Positions 1 to 8,408 of a stretch of 64,000 nucleotides of DNA are shown here, one piece after another. The notes beneath the pieces were generated by a model. The model did no database searches. It saw nothing but the letters and a program-made list of their open reading frames with translations, and was not told the DNA's origin. Origin of the DNA: Lewinella sp. LCG006 (GTDB taxonomy: Bacteria > Bacteroidota > Bacteroidia > Chitinophagales > Saprospiraceae). Position 1 is the first letter of the stretch. Every line of letters begins with the position of its first letter. The position numbers and the translations under genes were made by a program. Location of the stretch: positions 3,628,501 through 3,692,500 of the forward strand of contig NZ_CP160680.1 of NCBI RefSeq assembly GCF_040784935.1. Reading direction: 5' to 3'.

Positions 1-502
1 TCCCTGGTTCAGAGTTGCCGGTAACGACACTGGCCAGGATTTGCAAGCCATAAATTTTGGTCATCTGCTGGGTACTATGGCGCTGGGCTGCGTGGGCAAT
101 CTCGTGGCCCATCACTCCTGCCAGCTCGTCTTCTGAATCAAGAAACTTGATTAACCCGGTGTAGACATAAATATATCCACCAGGTGTCGCGAAGGCATTA
201 AGGGTTTCTGGATCATCAATGATTTTCACTTCCCAGGCAAAGTCGTCTTTGTGCGCCACTTTGCCAGTACTCAGGAGGCGGTTGGTAATATTTCTAATGT
301 ATTGGTAGACTTCCCGGTTACTTTGTTCTGGAAGAATAGGAAACTCCGAAGGGTTACTGTTGATTTCCTGGCTTACTTGCCTGCCCAACTCAATATCCTG
401 TTCTACCGAAAAGAAGTTGAGGCCGCCACCGCTACCGCCACAGCCGATAGCAATCAAAGAACTCATCATCGTGCCAATAATGGCTAAACTGAAATATCGC
501 AT
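1..502 (-). CDS. M48 family metalloprotease lipoprotein (3' part outside window)
   Basis: Reading leftward from an ATG at 502, the frame stays open to the window edge, giving the first 167 residues. The N-terminus is a lipoprotein signal (MRYFSLAI...) with a lipobox-like IAIGC, so the mature protein should be membrane anchored. Further on comes the zinc-binding motif HEIAH in the context GVMGHEIAHAAQRHS, typical of the M48 (BepA/YfgC/HtpX-like) peptidases, preceded by NAFATPGGYIYVYTGL, another hallmark of that family. In this family the two His and a downstream Glu bind zinc; the third ligand lies outside the window. The likely role is periplasmic or outer-membrane protein quality control. 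The start is chosen because the signal peptide begins there. Confidence 0.9.
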   Translation of the reverse strand, partial: MRYFSLAIIGTMMSSLIAIGCGGSGGGLNFFSVEQDIELGRQVSQEINSNPSEFPILPEQSNREVYQYIRNITNRLLSTGKVAHKDDFAWEVKIIDDPETLNAFATPGGYIYVYTGLIKFLDSEDELAGVMGHEIAHAAQRHSTQQMTKIYGLQILASVVTGNSEPG

Positions 503-783
503 ATTGTAACTCGTTTGAGGTTGGTTGATAATTGCTTAAACGCACAATAAAAGCAATTTGTTAGTTGCCGCTTATTAAACGCGACTAGACAACGAAAATG
601 CTACACGTCTTGTTAAAAAAAAGATAAGGGATTATAAAAATAATCTAATGCCGTTAAACAATAGTTAAAGACAGTAGCTAACTTCGGCCCTCTTTGTATC
701 TTTTTCGTTGTTAATCCGTCCACAAGGTGAAGATAAATTTTAATTTTGGCCTTGAATTCCAAGAAATTAATTCATTACCCGTT

Positions 784-1296
784 ATGATGTACCGCAAAAT
801 ATTACCGCTGCTTTTCGGAGCACTCTTTTTTTTCAGCCTTTCGGCCAATGCCCAAAAAATCGCTTTTGTTGATGTTCAGGAAATCCTGGAAAACATCGTA
901 GAATACCAGGAAGCACAAACAGAACTCGACCGTTTGGCCAACCAGTGGCGGCAAGATATTGCCAAAGAATACGATCAAATTAAAGGCATGTACAACCGTT
1001 ACCAGGCAGAACAAGTCCTTCTTAGCGAAGATGCTCGTAAACAACGCGAAGAAGAGATTATGAATAAGGAAAAAGAGGTACGAGATATGCAGCGCGAACG
1101 TTTTGGCCCAGAAGGACAATTGTTCGAACGTCGCCAGCAACTTGTACAACCGATTCAAGAGAAAGTCTACGCTGCCATCGAAAGCTATGCCAACGAACGT
1201 GGTTACGACTTCATTTTTGATCGCTCCAGCGATTCAGGAATGATTTTCTCTAACCCCCAGTACAATAAAACGGAGGATATTCTCCGCAGACTTTAA
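784..1296 (+). CDS. OmpH/Skp family periplasmic chaperone, first copy
   Basis: 170 residues from ATG 784: a signal peptide (KILPLLFGALFFFSLSANAQ) followed by the OmpH opening KIAFVDVQEIL, a long charged coiled-coil middle and a C-terminal GYDFIFDRS segment typical of Skp/OmpH. Skp trimers hold unfolded outer-membrane proteins in the periplasm for delivery to the BAM complex. A GTG at 727 would add 19 residues ahead of the signal peptide and is less likely; ATG 787 is also possible. The gene is followed by a second ompH and by murI, the usual order in Bacteroidota, where bamA often lies upstream. The C-terminus (NPQYNKTEDILRRL) is that of the longer, first paralogue. Confidence 0.9.
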   Translation: MMYRKILPLLFGALFFFSLSANAQKIAFVDVQEILENIVEYQEAQTELDRLANQWRQDIAKEYDQIKGMYNRYQAEQVLLSEDARKQREEEIMNKEKEVRDMQRERFGPEGQLFERRQQLVQPIQEKVYAAIESYANERGYDFIFDRSSDSGMIFSNPQYNKTEDILRRL

Positions 1297-1376
1297 TTGG
1301 TTGGAAAAAACTATTAATTTCGCCGACCAATTCATTGATTACAACATTTGAGAGTTACACAAAATCACTAGAAGAG

Positions 1377-1886
1377 ATGAAGAATGTATTGAAAATAGGC
1401 GCTTTAGCCCTCGCAATGTTCACCTTTGCTTTTTCTGCCCAAGCTCAGCAGACCTTTGGTTACGTTGATGCCCAGGCTATCCTGACGGAACTTCCTGCCG
1501 TAAAGCAGGCCGAAGCTAACCTGGAAGCATTGCAAGCACAATTGCAAAAGAAATTGGAAGCTAGTATTACCCAGTTCCAAACAGATGTGCAAGCATTCCA
1601 GCAAAAAGTGGAGCGTGGAGAATTGTCTCGAATTCAGCAGGAGGATCAACAAGCTGCTCTGGAAAAGCGTCAGCAGGAACTGGCAGGCGAAGAGCAAAAA
1701 ATGGTTCAGCAAATTCAAGATAAGCGCACCGAACTATTGGAGCCTATCTATGACAGCTTGAACGAAGCTATTGCTGCTGTAGCTAAAGAAAACGGCTTCA
1801 CGTTTATCTTCGATAAGCAGGTACTCCTGTACAGCGAGGAAAGCCAGGATGTGAGCGAAGCAGTAAAAGCTAAGATCAATATCTAG
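1377..1886 (+). CDS. OmpH/Skp family periplasmic chaperone, second copy
   Basis: 169 residues from ATG 1377, where a clean signal peptide starts (KNVLKIGALALAMFTFAFSAQAQ). The mature protein opens with QTFGYVDAQAIL, has a Gln/Glu/Lys-rich coiled-coil middle, and ends with the family pattern NGFTFIFDKQVLLY. This is the short Skp-type paralogue of the preceding gene; both share the architecture but little middle sequence, as expected for coiled coils. A GTG/ATT-region extension back to 1335 would precede the signal peptide and is rejected. The stop codon is almost directly followed by the murI start, so the two are probably co-transcribed. Confidence 0.9.
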   Translation: MKNVLKIGALALAMFTFAFSAQAQQTFGYVDAQAILTELPAVKQAEANLEALQAQLQKKLEASITQFQTDVQAFQQKVERGELSRIQQEDQQAALEKRQQELAGEEQKMVQQIQDKRTELLEPIYDSLNEAIAAVAKENGFTFIFDKQVLLYSEESQDVSEAVKAKINI

Positions 1887-1888
1887 TT

Positions 1889-2686
1889 TTGTCTTCCGGA
1901 AATAATAATCCGATTGGAGTTTTTGACTCCGGCATTGGCGGCCTCTCGGTCGCCAATGCTATTTCTGGCCTTCTGCCCAAAGAAAGCCTGATCTATTTTG
2001 CAGATACCGGCCGGGTACCTTATGGCCCAAGGACACGCCAGGAAATTACCGATTTTTCGTTTGAGATTACCCGATTTTTGTTGGACCATCAGTGCAAAAT
2101 GATCGTCGTAGCTTGCAATACAGCAACGGCTGCTGCCCTGGAATCACTACGCAAGCAATGGCCCGACATTCCCTTCGTAGGGATGGAGCCCGCCGTAAAA
2201 CCCGCTGCGGAAGCCACCCGCTCAGGGAAGGTAGGCGTGCTGGCAACCCTCTCTACCATTAGAAGTGAGCGCTACGCCGAACTGATGCGCCGCTACGCTG
2301 CGAATGTGGAAGTCTTCGAAAATCCTTGTATCGGCCTTGTACCTCTTATTGAAGCGGGCCAGCTCAATGCTCCTGAAACCATCGAGCAGTTGAAGGAAAT
2401 ACTCACACCTATGTTGGCCCAGCAAGTAGATACGCTCGTCTTGGGCTGTACCCATTACCCTTTTTTGCTGCCTTTACTAAAAGGTATGGTGCCTGCTGAT
2501 TGCAAAATTATCGACCCCGCTCCGGCCGTAGCCAGGCAGGTCGCCCGGCGTTTGGAGCATTTATCCCTGGCAGCCAAGCCCGAGCACCCAGCCGAATATC
2601 AGTTTTTTCATTCCGGACCAGTAGCGGATCTCTCCTTTTTTACCGATATACCCTGGTTTATTCATTCGGTAAAGAGCTCTAAATAA
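1889..2686 (+). CDS. murI: glutamate racemase
   Basis: 265 residues, converting L-glutamate to D-glutamate for peptidoglycan (EC 5.1.1.3). The family motifs are complete: FDSGIGGLSV near the N-terminus (Asp13), FADTGRVPYG, the first catalytic cysteine in VVACNTATA (Cys76) and the second in LGCTHYPFLLPLL (Cys187). Length is normal for the family. The only sensible start is TTG at 1889, two bases after the ompH stop; an in-frame TAA lies at 1871, so no longer version exists. The tight spacing suggests translational coupling with ompH. Confidence 0.95.
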   Translation: MSSGNNNPIGVFDSGIGGLSVANAISGLLPKESLIYFADTGRVPYGPRTRQEITDFSFEITRFLLDHQCKMIVVACNTATAAALESLRKQWPDIPFVGMEPAVKPAAEATRSGKVGVLATLSTIRSERYAELMRRYAANVEVFENPCIGLVPLIEAGQLNAPETIEQLKEILTPMLAQQVDTLVLGCTHYPFLLPLLKGMVPADCKIIDPAPAVARQVARRLEHLSLAAKPEHPAEYQFFHSGPVADLSFFTDIPWFIHSVKSSK

Positions 2687-2879
2687 ATTTATCTACGCCT
2701 ACCCACTCCCTGCGCTCCCAATGGAAGATCGGGATGTTGCGGCGCGCTTCAGGTTCTGCCTTTGTGAGGTATGATAAAGATTATCCCCCCATGCTGACAA
2801 ATGTCAGAAGAAGGTGGGCAATATATGCGGAATTTAGTGTCAAGATCAAGCATTTGGTCGGCATCAAAACCAGCATATT

Positions 2880-3818
2880 ATGTTTACTAACTTTTCCTTC
2901 AACGGCTCCGAAGTCTTCCTTGGTCTAGGCCTTCTGACGGCTTTGGTCATCGGACTAATTATTGCAGGGCGTTATCGTTTGACACGCCTTTCAGAAACAA
3001 ATTTGAAAGCGCTACACGCTAATGACCCCGCACGCGTTGGAATACGCTCGCGCAACAAGTATCCTGAAGTAGATGTATTGCATAATACGGGTGTATTTTG
3101 GAAACTAGGCTTGGTCGTGGTATTGGCCATTACGGTAATGGCTTTCAACTGGACGCAATTTGAAAACAAAATAGCGATTCCTGAAGGCGCAATGGACATG
3201 GATTTTGATATTGAGATGGAAGCTCCTCCTCAAACAACTACGCCACCCCCACCGCCGCCGCCACCTCCACCCGTGATTGAGGAGGTGCCCTCTGATGCTT
3301 TGCTGCTTGATGATCAGGAAACGTTTTCTGACCAGTCTGCTAGTGCTGATTTAGCGGTGAGCAATACCCCTGCACCCAAAGTAGATAAAGGACCAGCACC
3401 TCCACCGCCGCCACCGCCCCCACCGCCAGCATTGGAAGTGAAAGAAATCTTCAAAATTGTAGAAGATATGCCGCGCTTCCCCGGTTGTGATGATCTGGGT
3501 ACAAAAGAGGAAAAAATGGCTTGTTCTCAGCAAAAGTTGCTGGAGTTTATCTACGATAATATCCGCTATCCAGCCATAGCCCGCGATAATAATGTATCTG
3601 GTACAGTCGTCGTACGCTTCGTCGTACAGGATGATGGCGCTATTGAAAATGCTGAGATTCTCAGAGATATTGGTGCCGATTGTGGTAAGGAAGCATTACG
3701 CGTAGTGAACCTGATGCGTGATCTTCCCCAAAAATGGACGCCAGGGAAACAAAGAGGCCGTAGTGTTCCCGTTTACTTCAACCTACCCGTGAAATTCGTT
3801 TTACAGGTTGATCCATAA
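2880..3818 (+). CDS. TonB family energy transducer
   Basis: 312 residues. Two hydrophobic segments are visible, at about 13-32 and 72-90, then two proline tracts (about 120-132 and 172-184), and a TonB C-terminal domain from about residue 215 to 310 (YPAIARDNNVSGTVVVRF..., ending in VPVYFNLPVKFVL). TonB transmits the proton gradient energy of ExbB/ExbD to outer-membrane receptors. The usual TonB has one N-terminal membrane helix; the extra helix here puts the basic RNKYPEVDV stretch between two helices. Cys residues at CDD and ACSQ before the domain recall the Bacteroidota subgroup with a CxxxxxxxxxC pair. No exbBD is adjacent. Start ATG 2880 gives the full first helix. Confidence 0.87.
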   Translation: MFTNFSFNGSEVFLGLGLLTALVIGLIIAGRYRLTRLSETNLKALHANDPARVGIRSRNKYPEVDVLHNTGVFWKLGLVVVLAITVMAFNWTQFENKIAIPEGAMDMDFDIEMEAPPQTTTPPPPPPPPPPVIEEVPSDALLLDDQETFSDQSASADLAVSNTPAPKVDKGPAPPPPPPPPPPALEVKEIFKIVEDMPRFPGCDDLGTKEEKMACSQQKLLEFIYDNIRYPAIARDNNVSGTVVVRFVVQDDGAIENAEILRDIGADCGKEALRVVNLMRDLPQKWTPGKQRGRSVPVYFNLPVKFVLQVDP

Positions 3819-3831
3819 GCTGGGCTTTCTA

Positions 3832-3890
3832 CAAAAGTCCGTAGAAGGATTCGGGTTCGCTTCGCGCCCCTGTGGTTGAGGGTAGAGGGA
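3832..3890. repeat. dispersed intergenic repeat, copy A
   Basis: About 58 bp beginning CAAAAGTCCGTAG and ending GGGTAGAGGG. Similar copies occur at 8161-8209 and 51417-51474. It lies directly after the TonB gene. I see no coding frame in it. Confidence 0.6.
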
Positions 3891-3921
3891 TAGTGTTTCT
3901 GAAAGGCATTCGTTTCCAACA

Positions 3922-3969
3922 TATAGTTCACCAAGTTAGAATTCACAAATCCTGACTTGGTGGACTATA
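3922..3969. repeat. imperfect inverted repeat
   Basis: Arms TATAGTTCACCAAGT (3922-3936) and ACTTGGTGGACTATA (3955-3969) pair over 15 bp with one mismatch around an 18-base loop. It sits between the convergent TonB and DUF1223 genes and may contribute to termination of either. Confidence 0.6.
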
Positions 3970-3994
3970 ACCTGTTTTGCAGAGGATGTAAATT

Positions 3995-4063
3995 ATCCCG
4001 ACTGAAGTATTTTACTTCGTGGCTCCTTTGGGGTGGGCGCTGCCCAAAAACTTCAGTCGGGAT
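3995..4063. terminator. probable bidirectional terminator / inverted repeat
   Basis: Perfect 13-bp arms ATCCCGACTGAAG (3995-4007) and CTTCAGTCGGGAT (4051-4063), with an A-rich inner flank, between the convergent genes ending at 3818 and 4110. The 43-base interior (including GGGGTGGGCGCTGCCC) can fold further. The position fits a shared terminator, but the long loop is unusual for a simple one. Confidence 0.5.
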
Positions 4064-4109
4064 CTACCCATTGGTTTCAGTCTTTTTTATACCATCTACC
4101 AAACAAGCG

Positions 4110-4895
4110 CTAAAGCACTATTTCTGTGACTCCCAAAACCGTCATGTATTCCGTATCTTGTACAAACAGCACGACTTTTCCATTTGCGGTGTTGGCCAAA
4201 GCGCTGGTGTCTACAATTACGGTGCCCTGGCGAGGAGGGTTGAGGGTACTGGTGAGGGTTCTGACGACGTTGGTATGGGCTAAGTGGTGCCCACTGTTTT
4301 CGCCGCGTGGAACATCATTGGCGAGATAGGTCTCTACCAGGGCCATTTGCAAGGTGATGCCATTCATCCGTCCAGTTATTTCGTAAGTTATTTCTTGCTT
4401 GGTAGAGGCGGCGTTCAGTGCTGCTGTAATGATTATGGCGGCTGGCTGTTGCTGGATACTCGCAATGGATGCCTTTACTTCCTTTTCGCGCGACCCTACA
4501 TGAGCACGCTGTCCCTGGATGATCATTTGCGGGGTGTATACCCTTTGGTCAGGTAATACCTGGGCATACTGGCGTTGGCGTTCGGAGAAAACAGCCTGAC
4601 TGTAGGGATCTTTCCAGCCCAGGCGGTTCCAGTAATCTACGTGGTAGGACAGGGCAATGACCTCAAGATTGCCTTCCTGAGTATCCGCGACCAGGCCTTG
4701 CAAGACGCGGTCGGCAGGTGGGCAACTTGAGCAGCCTTGGGATGTAAATAGTTCTACCAGAACGGTTTGGGGAGGGTTTTCTGAATTAGGAGGGGACTTT
4801 TGTTTTATGGATTCGCCATCATTGCCAGCCCATAAGAAGACGATGAATAAAGCGAACAGCATCAAGCTTACCACAATTTTTTGATGAAGAGACAT
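4110..4895 (-). CDS. DUF1223 family thioredoxin-fold protein
   Basis: 261 residues from ATG 4895, chosen because a membrane-anchor/signal segment starts there (KIVVSLMLFALFIVFLWAG); an upstream ATG at 4976 would add 27 residues ahead of it. The signature VELFTSQGCSSCPPAD (Cys55 and Cys58) is diagnostic of DUF1223, whose members have a thioredoxin-like fold and are secreted or membrane anchored. A second family motif, the HVDYWNRLGWKDPYS stretch, follows, then YTPQMIIQG. The biochemical role of the family is not established; redox activity through the CxxC is inference. The gene stands alone, convergent with the TonB gene. Confidence 0.88.
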   Translation of the reverse strand: MSLHQKIVVSLMLFALFIVFLWAGNDGESIKQKSPPNSENPPQTVLVELFTSQGCSSCPPADRVLQGLVADTQEGNLEVIALSYHVDYWNRLGWKDPYSQAVFSERQRQYAQVLPDQRVYTPQMIIQGQRAHVGSREKEVKASIASIQQQPAAIIITAALNAASTKQEITYEITGRMNGITLQMALVETYLANDVPRGENSGHHLAHTNVVRTLTSTLNPPRQGTVIVDTSALANTANGKVVLFVQDTEYMTVLGVTEIVL

Positions 4896-5198
4896 GGTTT
4901 TCTCACTTTTGATGTCGTAAAATAAACACGAATTTAGCTTGCCTCGTTGGTCAAAGGCCTGTACATTTGCGGACAATATGAAGCAATCAGTTCAAAATAC
5001 TAACTTTTTAGTAAGCCGTCGCCGCTTTGAACGTCGTCGCCCTTTGGGGCGCACTATCTTCATATTATCCCACCGGGTGGGCTTTTAATTAAAGTCTTCC
5101 TTCCCTCATTCCGAGCAGTTTTCCTGTTATAGAATCAGAGTTAGCCTGAGCACCTAAAATCAGGGTGTTCTCTTACTTACTTATCAAGTTAATATTCA
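4896..5198. other. divergent intergenic region
   Basis: About 300 bases between the DUF1223 gene (minus) and the acetyltransferase gene (plus), so it should carry both promoters. It contains short GC-rich palindromic pieces, CGCCCTTTGGGGCGC around 5038-5052 and CCCACCGGGTGGG around 5069-5081, within otherwise AT-rich sequence. No open frame or RNA gene was recognised, and I could not place a promoter with confidence. Confidence 0.4.
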
Positions 5199-5789
5199 AT
5201 GGAAATTATTATTCGGGTGGCTGATGCCAACGATTTCCACTTTGCCCCGGCCATTTGCGAACTGATCAGAGAATCAGCAAAAGTCCGGGGTACTGGTATT
5301 GCCGAGCGCAAGCCGGAATATGTGTGTACTAAAATAGAGAATGGCAATGCGGTTATCGCCTTATGCGATGGCCAATTGGCCGGTTTTTGCTACATCGAAG
5401 TATGGAGCCACGACCGCTATGTTGCTAATTCGGGCCTGATTGTAGCACCTGAATTTAGACGTTTAGGCCTTGCTCGGAAAATCAAAGAACGGATATTTCA
5501 GCTATCGAGAGAAAAGTACCCGACGGCCCACGTTTTTGGTATCACCACCAGCTTGGCCGTCATGCGCATCAATTCCCGACTGGGTTACGAACCCGTGACG
5601 TTTTCCGAACTCACCCAAGACGATGCTTTTTGGAATGGCTGTAAGTCGTGCCCCAATTACGATATTCTCGAACGCAACCAACGCCGGATGTGCCTGTGTA
5701 CCGCCATGCTGGCACCCGCACTGGAGGAAACAACAACAATGGCTACCGATCTCAGTAATCTTATCATCCCCAACGAACCATTAAAATAA
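5199..5789 (+). CDS. GNAT family N-acetyltransferase, candidate N-acyl-glutamate/ornithine pathway enzyme
   Basis: 196 residues with the GNAT acetyl-CoA binding pattern: the motif-A region VAPEFRRLGLARKIKERIF corresponds to the R/Q-x-x-G-x-A/G pyrophosphate loop, and a preceding strand GFCYIEVWS is the usual beta-4. Its stop overlaps the argG start by one base (TAATG), so it belongs to the arginine operon. In several Bacteroidota a GNAT protein occupies this position and is thought to supply the first, acylating step that classical ArgA provides; that role here is inference from context. The C-terminal 50 residues contain a Cys/Asn-rich stretch (GCKSCPNYDILERN) not seen in ordinary GNAT proteins. 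Confidence 0.82.
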   Translation: MEIIIRVADANDFHFAPAICELIRESAKVRGTGIAERKPEYVCTKIENGNAVIALCDGQLAGFCYIEVWSHDRYVANSGLIVAPEFRRLGLARKIKERIFQLSREKYPTAHVFGITTSLAVMRINSRLGYEPVTFSELTQDDAFWNGCKSCPNYDILERNQRRMCLCTAMLAPALEETTTMATDLSNLIIPNEPLK

Positions 5790-6991
5790 TGACAACTCCC
5801 AAGAAAATCGTATTGGCTTACAGCGGCGGCTTGGATACTTCTTATTGTATCAAATACCTGACCAAAGAACTCGGCTACTCCGTACATGCACTGACAGTGG
5901 ATACAGGAGGCTTTTCTGCTAAAGAATTAGAGGAGATGGAGGAGCGGGCTTTTACCCTGGGAGCCACTTCTTACAAAGCTGTAAATGTGACCGAGGCACT
6001 CTATGATGAGTGTTTGCGTTTTCTGGTATACGGCAATTCCCTGCGTTACCAAACCTACCCCTTATCGGTAAGTGCCGAGCGGATGTTTCAGGCCTTGGAG
6101 GTGGCAAAGTACGCTAATCTGATTGGTGCCGATGCTATCGCCCACGGAAGCACTGGTGCCGGGAATGATCAGGTACGTTTTGATCTTACCTTTCAGTTGC
6201 TGGCCCCAGGCCTGGAGATCATCACACCTATCCGCGATCAGCAGTTGAGCCGTGAGGCCGAAGTTGCTTACCTCGCACAGCACGGTGTGGCCTGGCCAGA
6301 AAAGAAAGGAAAATACAGCATCAATCAGGGAATTTGGGGGACCTCGGTAGGCGGGCAAGAAACCCTGACCTCGCACCAGAATCTCCCCGAAGCAGCCTGG
6401 CCCGTACCGGCAACATCCACTGAGCCACGCAGTCTGAAACTCCATTTTGAGGAAGGCCAGTTTGTGGGATTTGATGACCAAAGGTTTGATCACCCAGTAG
6501 CGGCGGTACAGGCCCTGGAAGCAATTGCTGCCCCCTACGGCATCGGGCGAGACATCCACGTAGGAGATACCATTATCGGTATCAAAGGGCGAGTAGGTTT
6601 TGCTGCTGCAGCTCCAATGCTGATCATTAAAGCACACCACCTGCTGGAAAAACATACCCTGGCCAAATGGCAACTCTACTGGAAAGAACAGCTGGGCAAT
6701 TGGTACGGAATGATGGTACACGAAGGCCAGTTCCTGGACCCCGTCATGCGAAACATGGAGGCCTTTTTGGAAGACAGCCAAAAGACCGTGAGTGGAGATG
6801 TATTTGTCACCCTTCATCCTTACCGTTTTGTCTTGGATGGCATTGATTCCTCTTACGATATGCTCGGTGCGGGCTTTGGCCAATACGGTGAAATGAACAC
6901 CGGCTGGAGCGGCAATGACGTGAAAGGATTCACTCGTATCCTCGCCCTCTCCGGACAGGTACAGGCAGCAGCAAAAGGCAGCCCGAAATAG
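5789..6991 (+). CDS. argG: argininosuccinate synthase
   Basis: 400 residues. It joins citrulline and aspartate with ATP to form argininosuccinate (EC 6.3.4.5). The P-loop LAYSGGLDTSYC at residues 8-19 is the ATP-pyrophosphatase motif of the family. Further matches are AHGSTGAGNDQVRFD (citrulline/aspartate site) and EKKGKYSINQGIWG. Length is typical. The ATG overlaps the preceding stop by one base, showing translational coupling with the acetyltransferase. argC follows after a 178-base gap that carries a repeat, so later genes may have their own transcript. Confidence 0.95.
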   Translation: MTTPKKIVLAYSGGLDTSYCIKYLTKELGYSVHALTVDTGGFSAKELEEMEERAFTLGATSYKAVNVTEALYDECLRFLVYGNSLRYQTYPLSVSAERMFQALEVAKYANLIGADAIAHGSTGAGNDQVRFDLTFQLLAPGLEIITPIRDQQLSREAEVAYLAQHGVAWPEKKGKYSINQGIWGTSVGGQETLTSHQNLPEAAWPVPATSTEPRSLKLHFEEGQFVGFDDQRFDHPVAAVQALEAIAAPYGIGRDIHVGDTIIGIKGRVGFAAAAPMLIIKAHHLLEKHTLAKWQLYWKEQLGNWYGMMVHEGQFLDPVMRNMEAFLEDSQKTVSGDVFVTLHPYRFVLDGIDSSYDMLGAGFGQYGEMNTGWSGNDVKGFTRILALSGQVQAAAKGSPK

Positions 6992-6996
6992 ATGCT

Positions 6997-7125
6997 CCGT
7001 CGCGACGGGTTTTATACCCGTCAGCGGGAAAGCATTCTCCATAGGTGCTGTAGCGACAGGTTTTGGCAAAGCCATGCCTAAGGTATAGATCGACGATTCC
7101 ATCGCGATGGGTTTAATCCCCATCG
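6997..7125. repeat. three copies of a ~26-bp palindromic repeat
   Basis: Units at 6997-7022, 7048-7073 and 7099-7125 follow the pattern CCrTCGCGAyGGGTTTwATmCCCrTC; the first and third are close, the middle one diverged. Each can pair internally (GACGGG with CCCGTC; GATGGG with CCCATC). Spacing between unit starts is 51 bases in both intervals. They fill the argG-argC gap. Confidence 0.7.
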
Positions 7126-7169
7126 AATCGATTAGTAGACACATTGGCGCGGAGCATAAAAAACAAACC

Positions 7170-8135
7170 ATGACAAAAATACATACCGTCGGTATTATCG
7201 GCGGCGCTGGCTACACGGCCGGGGAATTGATTCGGATTTTACGTTGGCACCCTGCCGTGGAGCTGCGTTTTGTCCATAGCAATAGCCAGGCCGGCAAGCC
7301 CGTAAGTAGTATTCACCAGGATTTGGCGGGCGACTTCTTTATGAATTTCACCGCAGCAGTTGACCTGCAGGTGGATGTACTTTTTCTGTGTGGTGGCCAC
7401 GGTAAGTCCCGCAGTTGGTTGGCGGAAAATAAAGTGCCTGAGGAAACGCTGGTCGTAGATTTGAGCACTGACTTTCGCCTCTCGGAGGAATTTGTTTACG
7501 GTTTGCCGGAATTGAACAGAGCGGCTATAAAAACTAGCAAGCGCATTGCCAATCCCGGGTGTTTTGCTACGGCGATCCAGCTGGGATTGCTCCCCTTGGC
7601 AGCAGCCGGAAAGCTAAAGGAAGAGGTACACATTCATGCTATTACTGGGTCTACGGGCGCGGGCCAGCAGCCTCAGCCTACCACGCACTTTAGCTGGCGC
7701 AACAACAATCTCTCGGTCTACAAACCCTTCGAGCACCAGCACCTGGCGGAGATTGGTCGCAGCCTGGGGGCTTTGCAAGGTGAAGAAGTGCCCGAGCTGG
7801 CCTTTTTGCCCCTCCGTGGAGATTTTGCACGTGGCATATTCGCCAGTCTCTATTTGAGGACAGATCTTTCGGAAAGATACCTTCAAACCTTGTACCAAGA
7901 TTATTATGCGGAACACGTTTTTACCCATTTGGTAGAAGACAATCCGCATCTGAAGCAGGTAGTGAATACCAACAAATGCCTGGTGCAGCTAACCAAACAT
8001 GGCAATCGCGCTCTGATCATCAGTGTGATTGATAACCTGTTGAAAGGCGCTTCCGGCCAAGCCGTACAAAACATGAACCTGGCCCTCGGGCTGAAAGAAA
8101 CCACTGGGCTGCAATTGAAGGCCATGGTGTTTTAG
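7170..8135 (+). CDS. argC: N-acetyl(succinyl)-gamma-glutamyl-phosphate reductase
   Basis: 321 residues from ATG 7170, where the Rossmann segment VGIIGGAGYTAGELIRIL starts; a longer frame back to 7107 runs into repeat sequence and is rejected. The catalytic cysteine is Cys131 in NPGCFATAIQLGLLPL, the aspartate-semialdehyde-dehydrogenase-type nucleophile. It reduces the acylated gamma-glutamyl phosphate to the semialdehyde using NADPH (EC 1.2.1.38). In Bacteroidota the acyl group is often succinyl rather than acetyl; the sequence alone does not decide this. It sits between argG and argD. Confidence 0.95.
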   Translation: MTKIHTVGIIGGAGYTAGELIRILRWHPAVELRFVHSNSQAGKPVSSIHQDLAGDFFMNFTAAVDLQVDVLFLCGGHGKSRSWLAENKVPEETLVVDLSTDFRLSEEFVYGLPELNRAAIKTSKRIANPGCFATAIQLGLLPLAAAGKLKEEVHIHAITGSTGAGQQPQPTTHFSWRNNNLSVYKPFEHQHLAEIGRSLGALQGEEVPELAFLPLRGDFARGIFASLYLRTDLSERYLQTLYQDYYAEHVFTHLVEDNPHLKQVVNTNKCLVQLTKHGNRALIISVIDNLLKGASGQAVQNMNLALGLKETTGLQLKAMVF

Positions 8136-8160
8136 AGGGTTTCCTAAGCTTGACTTTCGC

Positions 8161-8209
8161 CAAAGTCCATACAAGGACACAGGTCGCTTTGCGCCCTTTA
8201 GGTAGAGGG
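8161..8209. repeat. dispersed intergenic repeat, copy B
   Basis: Begins CAAAGTCCATACAAGGA and ends GGTAGAGGG. It aligns with the copies at 3832-3890 and 51417-51474 (shared core GGTCGCTTTGCGCCC in this copy). It follows argC. The 273-base argC-argD gap otherwise shows no gene. Confidence 0.55.
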
Positions 8210-8408
8210 TATAGAGATGGAAAGACCAATGTTCATTAATTCCCAACATCAGTCTAAAAGGGCCATGCAATCGCCCTATGTTCACTGTACGCTGGCTAGG
8301 CAGGCCTTACGACTTTCGCCAAATGGCAACGCAATATAAATCTCAGTACCTCAGTACCTCCGCGGCAAGAAATTGCCAAAGGGAGCATGGTTGCTAAAAT
8401 AACATAAG

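Noticed and set aside
2734-2928. 64-codon open frame between murI and the TonB gene
   Set aside because: It overlaps the TonB start, has no family pattern and no promoter; probably chance.
6062-7171. 369-codon frame on the minus strand opposite argG
   Set aside because: Antisense to a well-supported gene and without recognisable motifs; an artefact of codon composition.
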